A stretch of 64,000 nucleotides of DNA from Cordylochernes scorpioides (GCA_030710605.1 CP092880.1:7311619-7375618), one strand, 5' to 3'. Counted from the first letter of the stretch, positions 41,170 to 50,775 are shown. Made by a program: numbers and translations. Notes: a model not told the origin generated them from the sequence alone.

Positions 41170-41990
41170 TAATGAAATCTGCCTCTAGTCAGATAGGCTA
41201 GGTGACGGCCATATTACAAGGACTGATGTTCCCTTGGAAGGACAGTATTGTCCCTCCTGCTCTGTACCAGTCATATGCAGCAGTAGATTTCCATTCCTGC
41301 GGGTTTTGGGTTATCTGCTTCTAGTCAGATAGACTAGGTAACGGCCATATTACAAGAACTGCTGTTCCCTTGAAAGGACAGAATTGATGCTTGTCCCTCC
41401 TGTTCTGTCCCAGTTATGTGCAGCAGTAGATTTCCATTTTTGATGGTATTGGGTTATCTGCTTCTAGCCAGACAGACTAGGTAACGGCCATATATCAATA
41501 ACTGCTGTTCCCTTGGGAGGACAGTATTGTCCCTCCTGTTCTGTACCAGTCATATGCAGCAGTAGATTTCCGTTCTTGCTTGTATTGGGTTATCTGCCTC
41601 TAGCCAGATAGACTAGGTAACGGCCATATTACAAGGACTGATGTTCTCTTGGAAAGACAGAATTGATATTTGTCCCTTCTGCTCTGTACCAGTCATGTGC
41701 AGCAGTAGATTTCCATTCTTGCTTGTATTGGGTTATCTGCCTCTAGCCAGATAGACTAGGTGACGGCCATGTATCAAGAACTGCTGTTCCCTTGGGAGGA
41801 CAGTATTGTCCCTCCTGTTCTGTATCAGTCATATGCAGCAGTAGATATCCATTCTTGCCGTTATTGGGTTATCTGCCTCTAGCCAGATAGACTAGGTAAC
41901 GACCGTATATCAAAGACTGCTGTTCCCTTGGAAGGACAGAAATGATGATTGTCCCTTCTGCTCTGTACCAGTCATGTGCAGCAGTAGATT
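41170..41990 (-). repeat. Alternating 136/143-bp array from a LINE RNase H segment
   Basis: CAGCAGTAGAT starts at 41278, 41421, 41557, 41700, 41836 and 41979, spacings 143, 136, 143, 136, 143. Long units carry a 7-bp extra (GAATTGATGCTTGTCCC against AGTATTGTCCC). On the minus strand the unit encodes STAAHDWYRAEGT and REQQSLIYGRYLVYLARGR, continuous with the LINE frame at 41869-42177, so the source is the LINE itself. Confidence 0.9.
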
Positions 41991-42177
41991 TCCATTCTTG
42001 CTTGTATTGAGTCTCGATAGTATGAAGGAGGTATTTTTCATCTAGTAGAAGGGGAGAGGTAGATTTTCTGGCCTCAGGATTGTCAAGAGCTCCAGAATTT
42101 GACAGAGAGTCTAATGATTCATTTCCAGGAATACAAACATAAGCTGGAAGACCCGGGTTCGAGACATGCATTGACAT
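41869..42177 (-). pseudogene. LINE ORF2 RNase H domain, fragment
   Basis: 102-codon minus frame: VCIPGNESLDSLSNSGALDN, LHTIETQYKQEWKSTAAHDW, YRAEG. It matches the (H)VGIPGNE.AD.LA..G...HDWY pattern at the end of the RNase H domain of arthropod non-LTR elements. The His/Asp of HSG and AD motifs are altered (SLDSLS), so it is decayed. Its 3' part is the first unit of the 136/143-bp array. Confidence 0.7.
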
Positions 42178-42467
42178 TATAAAATAAGGAATAGTTTCAA
42201 TGGTATCTTGTCACAACAGTGATTCGAAGTAACTAAAAAAAGAAACTCAGTAACTTTGCAATAGTGAAGGTTGTTATTATCTCTTTCTACACGTAGGAAC
42301 TTATGATGCACTCACAGTAGAGTCAATCCTTATTCAAAACTATCTATGGCTTCTATATGGACATTCGGGATACTTTTAAATTATGAATAGCTTCAATGGA
42401 TTCTTGCATAAATCCCAGCAGTGAGAGCAAGTAACCAAAACGGGATTTTTAATCGCGAATGCTTTCT
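42150..42467 (+). mobile_element. SINE-1 fragments, decayed
   Basis: B-box region GACCCGGGTTCGAGACATGC at 42151 and a body remnant; a second remnant near 42370-42450 (TTCAATGGATTCTTGCATAA, GCAAGTAACCAAAACGGG). Confidence 0.45.
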
Positions 42468-42677
42468 CTACTTGTCTTCTTCTCCTTTCTTATCTCCACT
42501 CGACCATATCAGGGTATCAATCCTGCTGAGCTTGTTGATGGTGTCTGTTGAAGATGAGTAGAGCTCATCAATGGATGATCCAATACAGTCTATGATGTGG
42601 TTTGAGGTTGCAGTTTGAGAATTGCACTTAGTACATAGTGCGAAAACCATGCACCATTCTGGAAAGTCATTGTCCAT
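42468..42677 (-). pseudogene. LINE ORF2 C-terminal knuckle, fragment
   Basis: 69 codons: CTKCNSQTATSNHIIDCIGS then SIDELYSSSTDTINKLSRID, ending at TAG. CX2C...H...C followed by IDC(I/L)G is common at the C-terminus of non-LTR elements of spiders and other arthropods. It lies downstream (minus strand upstream coordinate) of the 27-bp array rather than next to the RNase H fragment in the expected order, so it is another copy or a rearranged one. Confidence 0.65.
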
Positions 42678-42705
42678 AGATGACCAGACTTAAGTTTGGA
42701 TACAT

Positions 42706-43300
42706 GAGGTCGTGTGTAATGAAGCCAGAGAAGAGTACTATGTAGTGAGGAAGAGGCCGTAGGTAGTAAAGCCAGAGAAGAGGCCGTGTGTAATGAAGCC
42801 AGAGAAGAGTCCGTGTGTTGTGAAGCCAGGAAAGAGTCCGTGTGTTGTGAAGCCATAGAAGAGGCAATGTGTAGTGAAGCCAGAGAAGAGGCCGTGTGTA
42901 GTGAAGCCAGAGACGAGGCCGTGTGTAGTGAAGCCAGAGAAGAGGCCGTGTGTAGTGAAGCCAGAGAAGAGGCCGTGTGTAGCGCGAAGCCAGAGAAGAG
43001 ACAATGTATAGTGAAGCCAGAGAAGAGGCCGTGTGTAGTGAAGCCAGAGACGAGGCCGTGTGTAGTGAAGCCAGAGAAGAGGCCGTGTGTAGTGAAGCCA
43101 GAGACGAGGCCGTGTGTAGTGAAGCCAGAGAAGAGACCGTGTGTAATGAAGCCAGAGAAGAGGCCGTGTGTAATGAAGCCAGAGAAGAGGCCATGTGTAG
43201 TGAAGCCAGAGACGAGGCCGTGTGTAGTGAAGCCAGAGACGAGGCCGTGTGTAGTGAAGCCAGAGAAGAGGCCGTGTGTAGTGAAGCCAAGAAATAGGAT
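42706..43300. repeat. 27-bp tandem array, about 22 units
   Basis: Unit GTGTGTAGTGAAGCCAGAGA + AGAGGCC, with A/C variation (GAGACGAGGCC) alternating in places. Since 27 is divisible by 3 and the unit has no stop in several frames, long frames stay open on both strands (up to 282 codons). The 9-residue periodic peptides are therefore no evidence for a gene. Confidence 0.92.
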
Positions 43301-43435
43301 ATGTGTAGAGCTAGTTGCCAGAGAAGGGGTGTGAATGAAAGTGCTGACACCTAGGTATGCGTTCCATAATCCAGGCCGGCATGGCTGAGAATGGCCATAT
43401 AAATCAAGGCCGTCGCTATACATCATCATCCGCGC
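43301..43435. other. Segment right of the 27-bp array
   Basis: Contains CGTCGCTATACATCATCATC near its end; unique; unclassified. Confidence 0.35.
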
Positions 43436-43720
43436 CAAGGGCGGGGTGGGTTAATCGGTTATGGAGATTGAATTTTCAGGCGATGGACAGCTGATACGCT
43501 GCAGTTTTGGCTATAAGAACGCCTATGTAAATATGGTCAGAGAGCACACTAGATTTATCTTTTGGCACATTATGCAACATTGATGCATATTTTATGGAAA
43601 CTGCGATCAATTTTCTCCAAAAAATATTTGCCTAAATTATCATCATTATCTTGGAAGAAAAATAAATTCTTTCAATCTGGTTTTGGCAAAAGCTGACGCG
43701 CCTCATCTAAAGTAGGTTTC
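43436..43720. promoter_or_regulatory. Unique island with POU/homeodomain-like motifs
   Basis: TATGTAAAT (43525), TTATGCAACATTGATGCATA (43570) and CGATCAATTTTC are octamer/homeodomain-like words clustered within 100 bp in unique, balanced-composition DNA. Candidate conserved non-coding element only. Confidence 0.25.
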
Positions 43721-44279
43721 TCCGATAAGATTGGGAAGAAAAAAGTTCTTCAATCCATCACACCGATCTGTCCTCAGTTGGTCACACCCCACCTGGGAAT
43801 GCCGGTGACCATTCTAACATGATACCTTTTTTTACAAATTCTTTCGCACTTTTTTTTACGATTCTCGAATCTCTATTTGGTCTTAACCAAACAGTTTTAA
43901 AATATCACGAACCCTCAATAATTCATTAGAATTTTTATTATCTTTACAGACTTTTGTTTTAAAACATATGTAACTCTATGCGGCGCTGTGTTTGTGTATA
44001 CAAAAATGTTATGCCTCGATAAAGGTTGGCGTTCAGCTAACCGAAATATTAGCAATCTTTTATTCAATCCGAAATATGCCTTTTTACTATCTAATATGTA
44101 ACTCTATAGTCATATTTTATAACTTCATTCACTCAACAAACAATTTCACGATATAAAATTGTCGTTTTATACTGTATTTGTAAAGCTATTATTGTAAAAT
44201 TCTATGAAAATTATTCGATTCTGATGTTCAAAGTATGAGTATTTTCTTTAAAAAAGGTTGTAAATTTATATTTGAGAAT
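43721..44279. other. AT-rich, with F fragment at 43976-44098
   Basis: Family F right arm: GCGGCGCTGTGTTTGTGTAT, CTCGATAAAGGTTGGCGTTC, AGCTAACCGAAATATTAGCA. Rest AT-rich or unclassified. Confidence 0.6.
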
Positions 44280-44990
44280 TTTTTATCTGAATTGATTGGT
44301 TAAAGCCTCTGACCTAAATCTAAAAATCCGGAAAAGATTAAACTGAAGCTTACAATCATTGGGATAAAGATTTGGTATTGATTTATCGATTCCGTCAAAC
44401 CTGATCCTGATAAAGAACAGAAGTCTAATACCTTTGGGATAAAGATTTGATCTTGATTGATAGTTCTTGAGCATGATCCAAAGGCCAACTGAAGCCTGCA
44501 TCTTCAGGATGAAGATTTTTATCTTGATCATAGATTATGGTACAAATACTGAGAACAAATGAAGCTTGATTCACAGATATATTTGAGGTAATAATTTTAT
44601 ATTGATTCATAGTTCTTGAGCATGATTCAAAGGCCAACTGAAGCCTGAATCTTCGGGATCAAGATTTTATCTTTATAATAGATCCTGTTAAAAACCTTGA
44701 GATCAAAAATGAAGCCTGTTTCATAGTTATCTTTCAGATAACAATTTTATCTTGATATATAGTTCTTGAAAACTGAACCAAAGGTCAACTGAAGCCTGAA
44801 TCTTCAAGATGAAGATTTTATCTTGATCTTAGATCCTGTTACAAATACTGAGAACAAATGAAGCTTGAGTCACAGATATATTTGAGATAGCAATTTGATC
44901 TTGATTGATAGTTATTGAGAACTGAAGCCTTCATCTTCGGGATGAAGATTTTATCTTGATTCTGTAACAAATCCAGAGATCAATTTATTG
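44280..44990. repeat. Diverged tandem array, about 145-155-bp units
   Basis: AACTGAAGCCTG.ATCTTC recurs near 44478, 44636, 44786 and 44927. Each unit has GATAGTTCTTGAGCATGAT(C) and GAAGATTTTATCTTGAT. The first about 200 bp are more diverged half-units of about 75 bp. Small minus-strand frames follow the period and are not genes. Confidence 0.8.
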
Positions 44991-45058
44991 TTTTATTTTC
45001 AACTGTATATTCAATTCTTGGATATTAACTATATATATTATAACGTAGAAATCAAGTG

Positions 45059-45279
45059 CAGTAAACTCTCCTATAACGCGATTTATGTGTTCCGTGTTGT
45101 ATGAAATCGCGTTATAGGAATTCGCGTTGTACGAAATAAAACTTGTATAACGCGAATGTTGTTAGGGTAAATTGTTTTATTTTATAACGCGTTATACGAA
45201 AATTTGCGTTGTATAAATAAATTTGTCGCAATTTTTTTATCGCGTTGTAAAAACTCGCGTTATAGGAGAGTCAACTGCA
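45059..45279. mobile_element. MITE with CAGTAAACTCTCCTATAACG termini
   Basis: TIR CAGTAAACTCTCCTATAACG and complement; interior repeats GCGTTATA / TATAACGC variants. Flanks are GTG and CAT, so the usual TA is not visible; outward TGCA is palindromic instead. Confidence 0.75.
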
Positions 45280-45527
45280 TTGTATATCTTAAGACGTAAG
45301 CGTATTTATTGATGACGTCACAGCTTCTAGTCGACAATTATTAACAACTCAACCAAACTATCTACAGCTAGGGAATCTTGAACAAGCAAGCAAAGAAATA
45401 TTTGTAAGATAATTTTACAAATACAGAGTAATATTTTTTTATAATCTATTGAATATTTTCATTGAATAATATTAAATTAAATAATAAATTATTTATTCGC
45501 CATAATATTGAAAGAAACTAAGATATA
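45280..45527. other. AT-rich intergenic DNA
   Basis: No feature recognised. Confidence 0.45.
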
Positions 45528-45795
45528 CACCAATACTTCGCTTTGCGTCGTTTCGTTTTGCGTTTTTTTTTTTTTCAAAGTTGCGTCACTGCTTAATTTT
45601 TACTGATTTTCACTGTGCGTCGTTAGATTTTCAAAGTTGCGTTGTTTTGGATTCGAATCTTTAATTTTTTTTCCCCCTAAAATATGGCAAAACCTTTGTT
45701 TTTGATTGCGCCTTCACTTATTTTCACTTTGCGTCGTTTCAATTTGCGTCGTGTTTTTTTGGAACGTAACCCCGACCCAAAGCGAGGTATGGGTG
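45528..45795. mobile_element. TA-flanked MITE with CACC(A/C)ATAC(T/C)TCGCTTTG ends
   Basis: Left CACCAATACTTCGCTTTGCG, right complement CACCCATACCTCGCTTTGGG. TA at 45526-45527 and 45796-45797. The interior repeats TTTGCGTCGTTTCG motifs. CACC...GGTG ends are like family M1. Confidence 0.75.
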
Positions 45796-45980
45796 TAGTT
45801 TGTTAATAGTGCAAATATAACAACATATATCGTCTATGTATCTTCTGTATATGATAACATATCATCTGAATATAAAGAGGTGATCCATTTATCAATAGAA
45901 AGCATGACTATGTCTTCTATAGGGGACGATATAGAGCTTCCCACAAGTTTAAAAACAAACCTATTCACATTATGAAAAAG
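45796..45980. other. Short unique stretch
   Basis: No feature recognised. Confidence 0.4.
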
Positions 45981-46265
45981 GCATCTCCTTATCGTGCAAC
46001 TGAAAGTTGCTGATGGCTTGCGCCATCTATCTGAATAAATATCAACTATTCTCGTTGATTTTTAATTATTCCAGAATTGGCCAAATACCCATTCTTGATT
46101 AATCAAGAAAAGCTAACCGCGGACGCGTTTCGGGCTGTTGGCCCTCATCAGAGAATGGGTATTTGGCCAATTCTGGAATAATTAAAAATCAACGAGAATA
46201 GTTTATATTTATTCCAATAGATGGCGCAAGCCATCAGCAACTTTCAGTTGCACGATAAGGAGATG
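45981..46265. repeat. Family G foldback, complete copy
   Basis: Palindrome with arms GCATCTCCTTATCGTGCAAC / complement, TGGCTTGCGCCATCTAT, and ATTGGCCAAATACCCATTCT. The centre (46106-46151) is unpaired with the arms and carries the best hammerhead-like core of the window. Related: 11821-12010, 31327-31496, 37380-37490, 46925-47200. Confidence 0.85.
46127..46151 (-). other. Hammerhead-like core, family G
   Basis: Minus strand CTGATGA, then GGGC-CAACA-GCCC (perfect 4-bp stem II in canonical register), then GAAAC. The flanking arms CCCATTCT and AGAATGGG would form stem I. After GAAAC, GCGTCCGCGG can form a small hairpin, but a proper NUH cleavage triplet with stem III is not found. Known hammerheads occur in Penelope-like elements; this is resemblance, not proof. 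Confidence 0.4.
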
Positions 46266-46706
46266 TATTTTTCTTAATTTATGCACCTTATCCCAGTACA
46301 ATATCACATTTGTACTATTTTTTCACAAACCTATTCACAGTTAATTCAAAATTTATAAGCAGATTGAAGGTTCTTCTATGGGATAGCCCTTTATCCTATA
46401 CAACATAGAATGATCAAACACGAAGTTCTTGGTTCTAACACACCAGGAATTGTCTGACTCATGGATCAGCCAAAGTGACCGAAGCCATCACTCAGTTAAC
46501 GCCACGCCTTGTCTATTGTAACCGTCCATTTCCATCTTTCAGAAGATGTTGGCATTCATCAAAACTGCCAGCTTCAATCCAAGGTTCTTTTTATATTTAT
46601 TTGGAAATCATTTATTGCATTACAAACATACCTTTTTTTTTTTTTTACTAAAATGTTTCTCATACATTATTGATAAATTATTGTCTAAATATTAAAGATA
46701 TATAGG
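46266..46706. other. Unclassified
   Basis: Mixed composition to about 46580, then AT-rich. No match noticed. Confidence 0.35.
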
Positions 46707-47200
46707 TGTGTTTTAAAAATAGAATAATCCATAAATAAATCTTTAATTAAAAAAGGCATATATTGGATCAAAATATTATTTATTTATCAATATTTCAGTT
46801 GGCTGAACCCCACCTTATTCAAGGTATTATAACATATTTATGTAAACAACTAACTCAGCGTGTGTGTGTGAAAAAGTAACAAAAAATAGTAATGGGTCAG
46901 GTGTTGATATTAAAAATCAAAAGGAGGCATAACCTGACCCCTCACATGAGAATCTTTAGATGTCAGAGCACTATTTAATGGAATAAAAAATCGATTAAAA
47001 GTTGATTTATGCCAATTTTATATATATTAAAACAAGAATTTGTGTTTAATGTGAAATAAAACTAGTTAAAAAACAATAAAAATACACACATTATAAAGAT
47101 TAATGGTTTGTACTATCTGTCAGACTAAATATCAGCTAAGCGTTTATTTTTAATCATTCCAGAATTGGTCGAATGCCATTTCTTTGTCAAGAAAAGCTAA
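46707..47200. repeat. Family F half copy and family G remnants
   Basis: 46707-46860 is an F arm (AATAATCCATAAATAAATCT, CAGTTGGCTGAACCCC). 46925-47030 (AGGAGGCATAACCTGACCCC, GTCAGAGCACTATTTAATGG) and 47100-47200 (TAATCATTCCAGAATTGGTC) are decayed G arms. Confidence 0.55.
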
Positions 47201-47954
47201 CTAGTATCACAGGGGCCATGCTAATTTTTTTCTGTATTGTTCTTATTGTAGTAGTTATACCGCCGACCAAGCGTGTACCCTCAAATAGAAAGACACCAAG
47301 AAATATCTTCATCACCTCCATATAGGAATAAAGAACAGGATGATCTAGGAAGGATTCTGATATCAACAACCATCCTCATACCATCGAGGCGTTTAACTTT
47401 GTAGATTGAAATAGGAAGTTATAAACCATACATACCCTCCTTCCATAGGGTCAAGACCTTTCTAAAAAAGATTTCCATGTCTTTGGGAATTTCATTAAAG
47501 AGCTGAAAGGATGAATTTTGGGTTGGATGCCGAGATGGCAGTCATGAAAGAAGGAAGGCTACATTCTTAATCTTTTTATGATCAGGGAATTCTAAGGCGT
47601 CAGTGGCAATATAGGTACAGAACTGTGAGGGTTGGAGTAGGTACTGTATGCCAACCATGTCAGCACACCTTTCATAAATACCATTACCCTACTTCCAACA
47701 AAATAAATAAAGAGACCAGCGCGCGCTAATGAAAATCCTTCAAGTTCCAATCCATTGTTGCAGAACCATTCTTGCTTGATCCCTGACTTCTGGATGATAT
47801 TTGCATAAACCTCACTTCCCGCTGAGTTCTCACGGAACTACCACAGTTCCCTATAGACTTAAAACTCTTAAAAATGATAAAAATATTAAGAAAATAGCTC
47901 TATTATATTTGAAACTATTATAGACACGTATGATTCTTTTGAAAATTAAACAAT
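47201..47954. other. Unclassified, no ORF of note
   Basis: Balanced composition. A minus-strand 60-codon frame (47187-47369) has no recognised motif. Possibly an eroded transposon; no repeat partner in the window. Confidence 0.3.
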
Positions 47955-48062
47955 TTCTACTGCCCTTACTGCAATGGAAAAATTAATGGGAGGGCCTGGC
48001 CCATCAGTAGTGAATCCTCCCAGCGGTTTCGCCAGTTTAATCTACCATACCGCTGTTATATT
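47955..48062. repeat. R repeat, partial
   Basis: CTGCCCTTACTGCAATGG, CATCAGTAGTGAATCC, CCAGCGGTTTCGCCAGTTTA: the second half of the R repeat, diverged. Confidence 0.6.
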
Positions 48063-48383
48063 GCTTTTTTTTAAACTTCCTTTTATAGTGATACTGTTGC
48101 TAGACTCTTGGAATGGGTATTTTAGATGAACTTATGAACATAAGCCTTGAGAACAGCAGAATTATATACATTTATAAATATATTAATATAAATCTTTAAA
48201 ATGATTATAAAATATTATTTAAATATATAAATATATCTTATTATATTCAAAATAAATATTCTTGTTTTATATATACAAAGTATAATTATTCTATATACAA
48301 GTAACAGAGTCATCAACAATCAATTCTGTCATCGTTTGCTTTTGTGAATGGAATAAATACCCAAATATGGCCATTTCTTATAA
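48063..48383. other. AT-rich intergenic DNA upstream of the tRNA
   Basis: No feature recognised. Confidence 0.45.
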
Positions 48384-48454
48384 GCATCGGTGGTTCAGTG
48401 GTAGAATGCTCGCCTGCCACGCGGGCGGCCCGGGTTCGATTCCCGGCTTATTCA
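48384..48454 (+). tRNA. tRNA-Gly(GCC), acceptor 3' strand damaged
   Basis: 71 nt. A box (TGGTTCAGTGGTAGA), anticodon arm CTCGCCTGCCACGCGGG region with GCC at 48416-48418, and T arm with B box GGGTTCGATTCCC are all intact and match animal tRNA-Gly(GCC). The 5' acceptor strand GCATCGG needs CCGATGC; the sequence has CTTATTC, giving pairs at 1, 3, 4 and 7, a G-U at 6, and mismatches at 2 and 5. A T run (TTTTCTTTTT) follows from 48455, a possible pol III terminator. Either a recent pseudogene or a tRNA-derived insert. Functional charging is doubtful. Confidence 0.75.
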
Positions 48455-48468
48455 TTTTCTTTTTACAA
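48455..48468 (+). terminator. Possible pol III T-run terminator
   Basis: TTTTCTTTTTA immediately after the tRNA body. T runs are common in this AT-rich DNA, so position is the main evidence. Confidence 0.4.
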
Positions 48469-48489
48469 TTTCAAAAACCCATTTATATT

Positions 48490-48700
48490 ATTATCTTATA
48501 TATAAAAGTTAATGTCTGTTTCGCGATAAACTCAAAAACTACTGAACCAATTGGTACCAAATTTTGCATGTCGCTTTTTATAAACCCGTATTGCTATTCT
48601 ATGGCACTTCTACCATTTATTATTGATGTTATTTCAGTATGAAGGAAATTGCATTCGGGGGAATTCTCGGGCGAAGCCGGGTCATTCGTCTAGTTTATTT
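48490..48700 (-). repeat. Dispersed repeat P, reverse copy
   Basis: Minus strand: ACTAGACGAATGACCCGGCT, TCGCCCGAGAATTCCCCC, later TTGGTTCAGTAGTTTTTGAG and a TATATATAAG end. Shares its GC-rich end with 28712. Directly follows the tRNA-Gly. Confidence 0.6.
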
Positions 48701-48837
48701 AAAAGAGACAGTAGGGGTACATTTCTTGTAGAAGGTCTTCATTCAAAAATTAGACCTAGAGGTTTGTTACGAACCTTTGTTAAGGAATATCTGTAAGGGT
48801 TGATGGAGGAGATGTAGAAATTGTCAATTTGAAACAG
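48701..48837. other. Unassigned
   Basis: No feature recognised. Confidence 0.35.
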
Positions 48838-49005
48838 ATACTACACGGGATCGAATCCCGCATTGAAAACTTTTTATAAAGAAAAATTGCTTCAATGATT
48901 CTTGCAAAAGTCCAACGCCATAGGTAAGTGAAAATAAACAACTTTTGTGTGTTGCATTTACAGTAAAAGGCAGTCGCTAACTACCTACTATGTTTATCAT
49001 GGCTT
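48838..49005 (+). mobile_element. SINE-1, shortened copy
   Basis: B box GGGATCGAATCCCGC, then TTCAATGATTCTTGCAAAAG, a deletion in the body, and CAGTCGCTAACTACC, TTTATCATGGCTTTAACC. The A box is not recognisable. Confidence 0.65.
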
Positions 49006-49520
49006 TAACCATGTTTACTTTGTATGAGTTGACAATTAAAACCAGTTTATCGACATCAAGACAACAGTAGGGAGAGAGGTTACAGTTTAAAATAGTTACA
49101 TGAAAAAGATCAGACAGGTTCTTGTTTTGATGCTTCCATTTCTTATATAGAAGGCAGGTTATCGTCTTATAATTAATTATGCCTAAATGGCCTTGTACTT
49201 ATTGTTTGCGGAAGAGCATTGCTCGATGCAAATATTTATATGTAATTCTATTGTCTTTATGTCCATAGTTTACTTAAATACCATTTCTAAGATTCCACCC
49301 TTCAGTGTAGCATATATAAGACGAATCCTCCAATACAGTACAATGTATATTTTGCTACACAATATAATAAACTTTTAAATAAAACTTTTTCAAGAGCTCC
49401 ATGCATACTTGAGTAAAAATTCGCCAACAGGTGGCCATTGGACAACCAAAGAACACCATTGTAACTAAAAAACATAAAGCCGAGGTGCTACAAGTGATAT
49501 GTTTACAGTGCATGTAAAAC
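49006..49520. other. AT-rich, no feature seen
   Basis: Chance 63-codon frame at 49187-49378. Nothing recognised. Confidence 0.45.
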
Positions 49521-49784
49521 CATGGACAAAACTTAAGGAAGTTGTAACTTTTAGCATGTATATCGGAATTCAGACAATAACTCTGAAAGATACACTCATG
49601 GACAAAACTTAAGGAAGTTGTAACTTTTAGCATGTATATCGGGATTTAGACAATAACTCTGAAAGATATTTGATACACCATTCCCTTTAGTGAAGGCACA
49701 CAATTGTGAAAAAAATTACCTCTGTCTCCTTAAAAAAATAAACGATCGGCGACTTTCCACTTCCTTAAGTTTTGTCCATGAGTG
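49521..49784. mobile_element. Tc1-like MITE with two left-end units
   Basis: Two 76-bp units (CATGGACAAAACTTAAGGAA starts at 49521 and about 49597), then the element body (TTTGATACACCATTCCCTTT) and right terminus TTCCTTAAGTTTTGTCCATG AGTG, with TA at 49785-49786. Complete apart from a few left bases. Confidence 0.85.
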
Positions 49785-50439
49785 TAGTTCTCAACACTCT
49801 ATCGTCCTATAGTGGATCTATAGTACGTAGACGTCTAGATGGAGCATGCTTTTCCATGTATAGAGACGTCGGGATATTACTGTATAAGCAGTAGCTCATA
49901 AAGATAACTCTGCGGTAGATTCCTCTCTTTCTATGTCTTCTAGACTTCTGTGTTGAAGACTTTTGATGCCAAGGAACCTTCAGAACATCTGGGAGTGAGA
50001 CTACATGAACTAAGCTGCCAAACTTTGTTCAGAATATCGTCTTCGTTTAAGAGAAGAATTCTGTTTACGTCCCTAAACACATTCCTCAGGGTCTAAAGGG
50101 TTCTTACTGAACTTCTGGAGCGGTAGTTTCAACAGTCAAATCCCGGTCCAATTACTGCGACAGCTGTCACACGGGATGCCGTAAACAGAGAGCCAAGGTG
50201 ATTAGATGGTTCTGCAGGGGAAGAAACCTAAATTTAGGGGAAAATGGAGCTGCACTCTCAGGTCGCTAATTGTGACGTCAGGTCTGCGAGGTTGGAAATA
50301 ACTCTGGTGGGTCCTTCAACAGAGATTTACACAGGCTTCATGGTTCTGGACCTCTTTTTTATATTTATCGAACGCCCTTGGCTTACCTCTACCAACAGAG
50401 TTCTATTCGAATGGATCTATTCGTCAGAAATCTGATGAT
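49785..50439. other. Unclassified GC-moderate segment
   Basis: Balanced composition, no repeat partner in the window, broken frames. The 63-codon plus frame at 50244-50435 is unrecognised. Possibly an old transposon. Confidence 0.3.
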
Positions 50440-50775
50440 TTTCATCCCTGGACACTTTATTTTCCGTTTATCATTACTCTTCACAATTCATCCTTTCATA
50501 CTTAATCCCTAAGGTTAGAAATTTCTCATGCCCAGCAATGGCCGCAGACTTGCAGAAAATTGACTTAGACCCAGAGCAGCAGCTTTACACACCCAAGATA
50601 GTGGATATTGCTGCTGCTGTGATGGAGATGCATGGAGATATCTGAGACTCTTCTTTGGACACGACAACAACAACAAGGTTAGAAATAATCGTTATTTCTC
50701 CTTAAAATAAATTTCGATTTTTCGTTCAAAAGAAACACATGCGGGATAATTTTCATATGTCGTTCTACAATCTGA
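50440..50775 (+). mobile_element. SINE-2 body split by LINE-A
   Basis: CATCCCTGGACACTTTATTT at 50444, CTAAGGTTAGAAAT, and after the insertion AATAATCGTTATTTCTCC to about 50775. Insert: 50523-50674. Confidence 0.8.
50523..50674 (+). mobile_element. LINE-A, 152-bp 3' fragment with exact TSD
   Basis: Exact 12-bp duplication AAGGTTAGAAAT at 50511-50522 and 50675-50686. Open frame ends MAADLQKIDLDPEQQLYTPK, IVDIAAAVMEMHGDI and TGA; then only about 20 bases of 3' UTR and (AAC)n. Related to 12961-13690, 53589-53955 and 63024-63161. Confidence 0.88.

Noticed and set aside
42786..43334. Cys-rich secreted repeat protein (CSEAREEAV units)
   Set aside because: No signal peptide, periodic purely because of the 27-bp array, and the opposite strand is equally open.
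42590..43438. Long ORFs on both strands over the 27-bp array
   Set aside because: Stop-free 27-mer keeps frames open; both strands are open at once, and there is no unique flanking domain.
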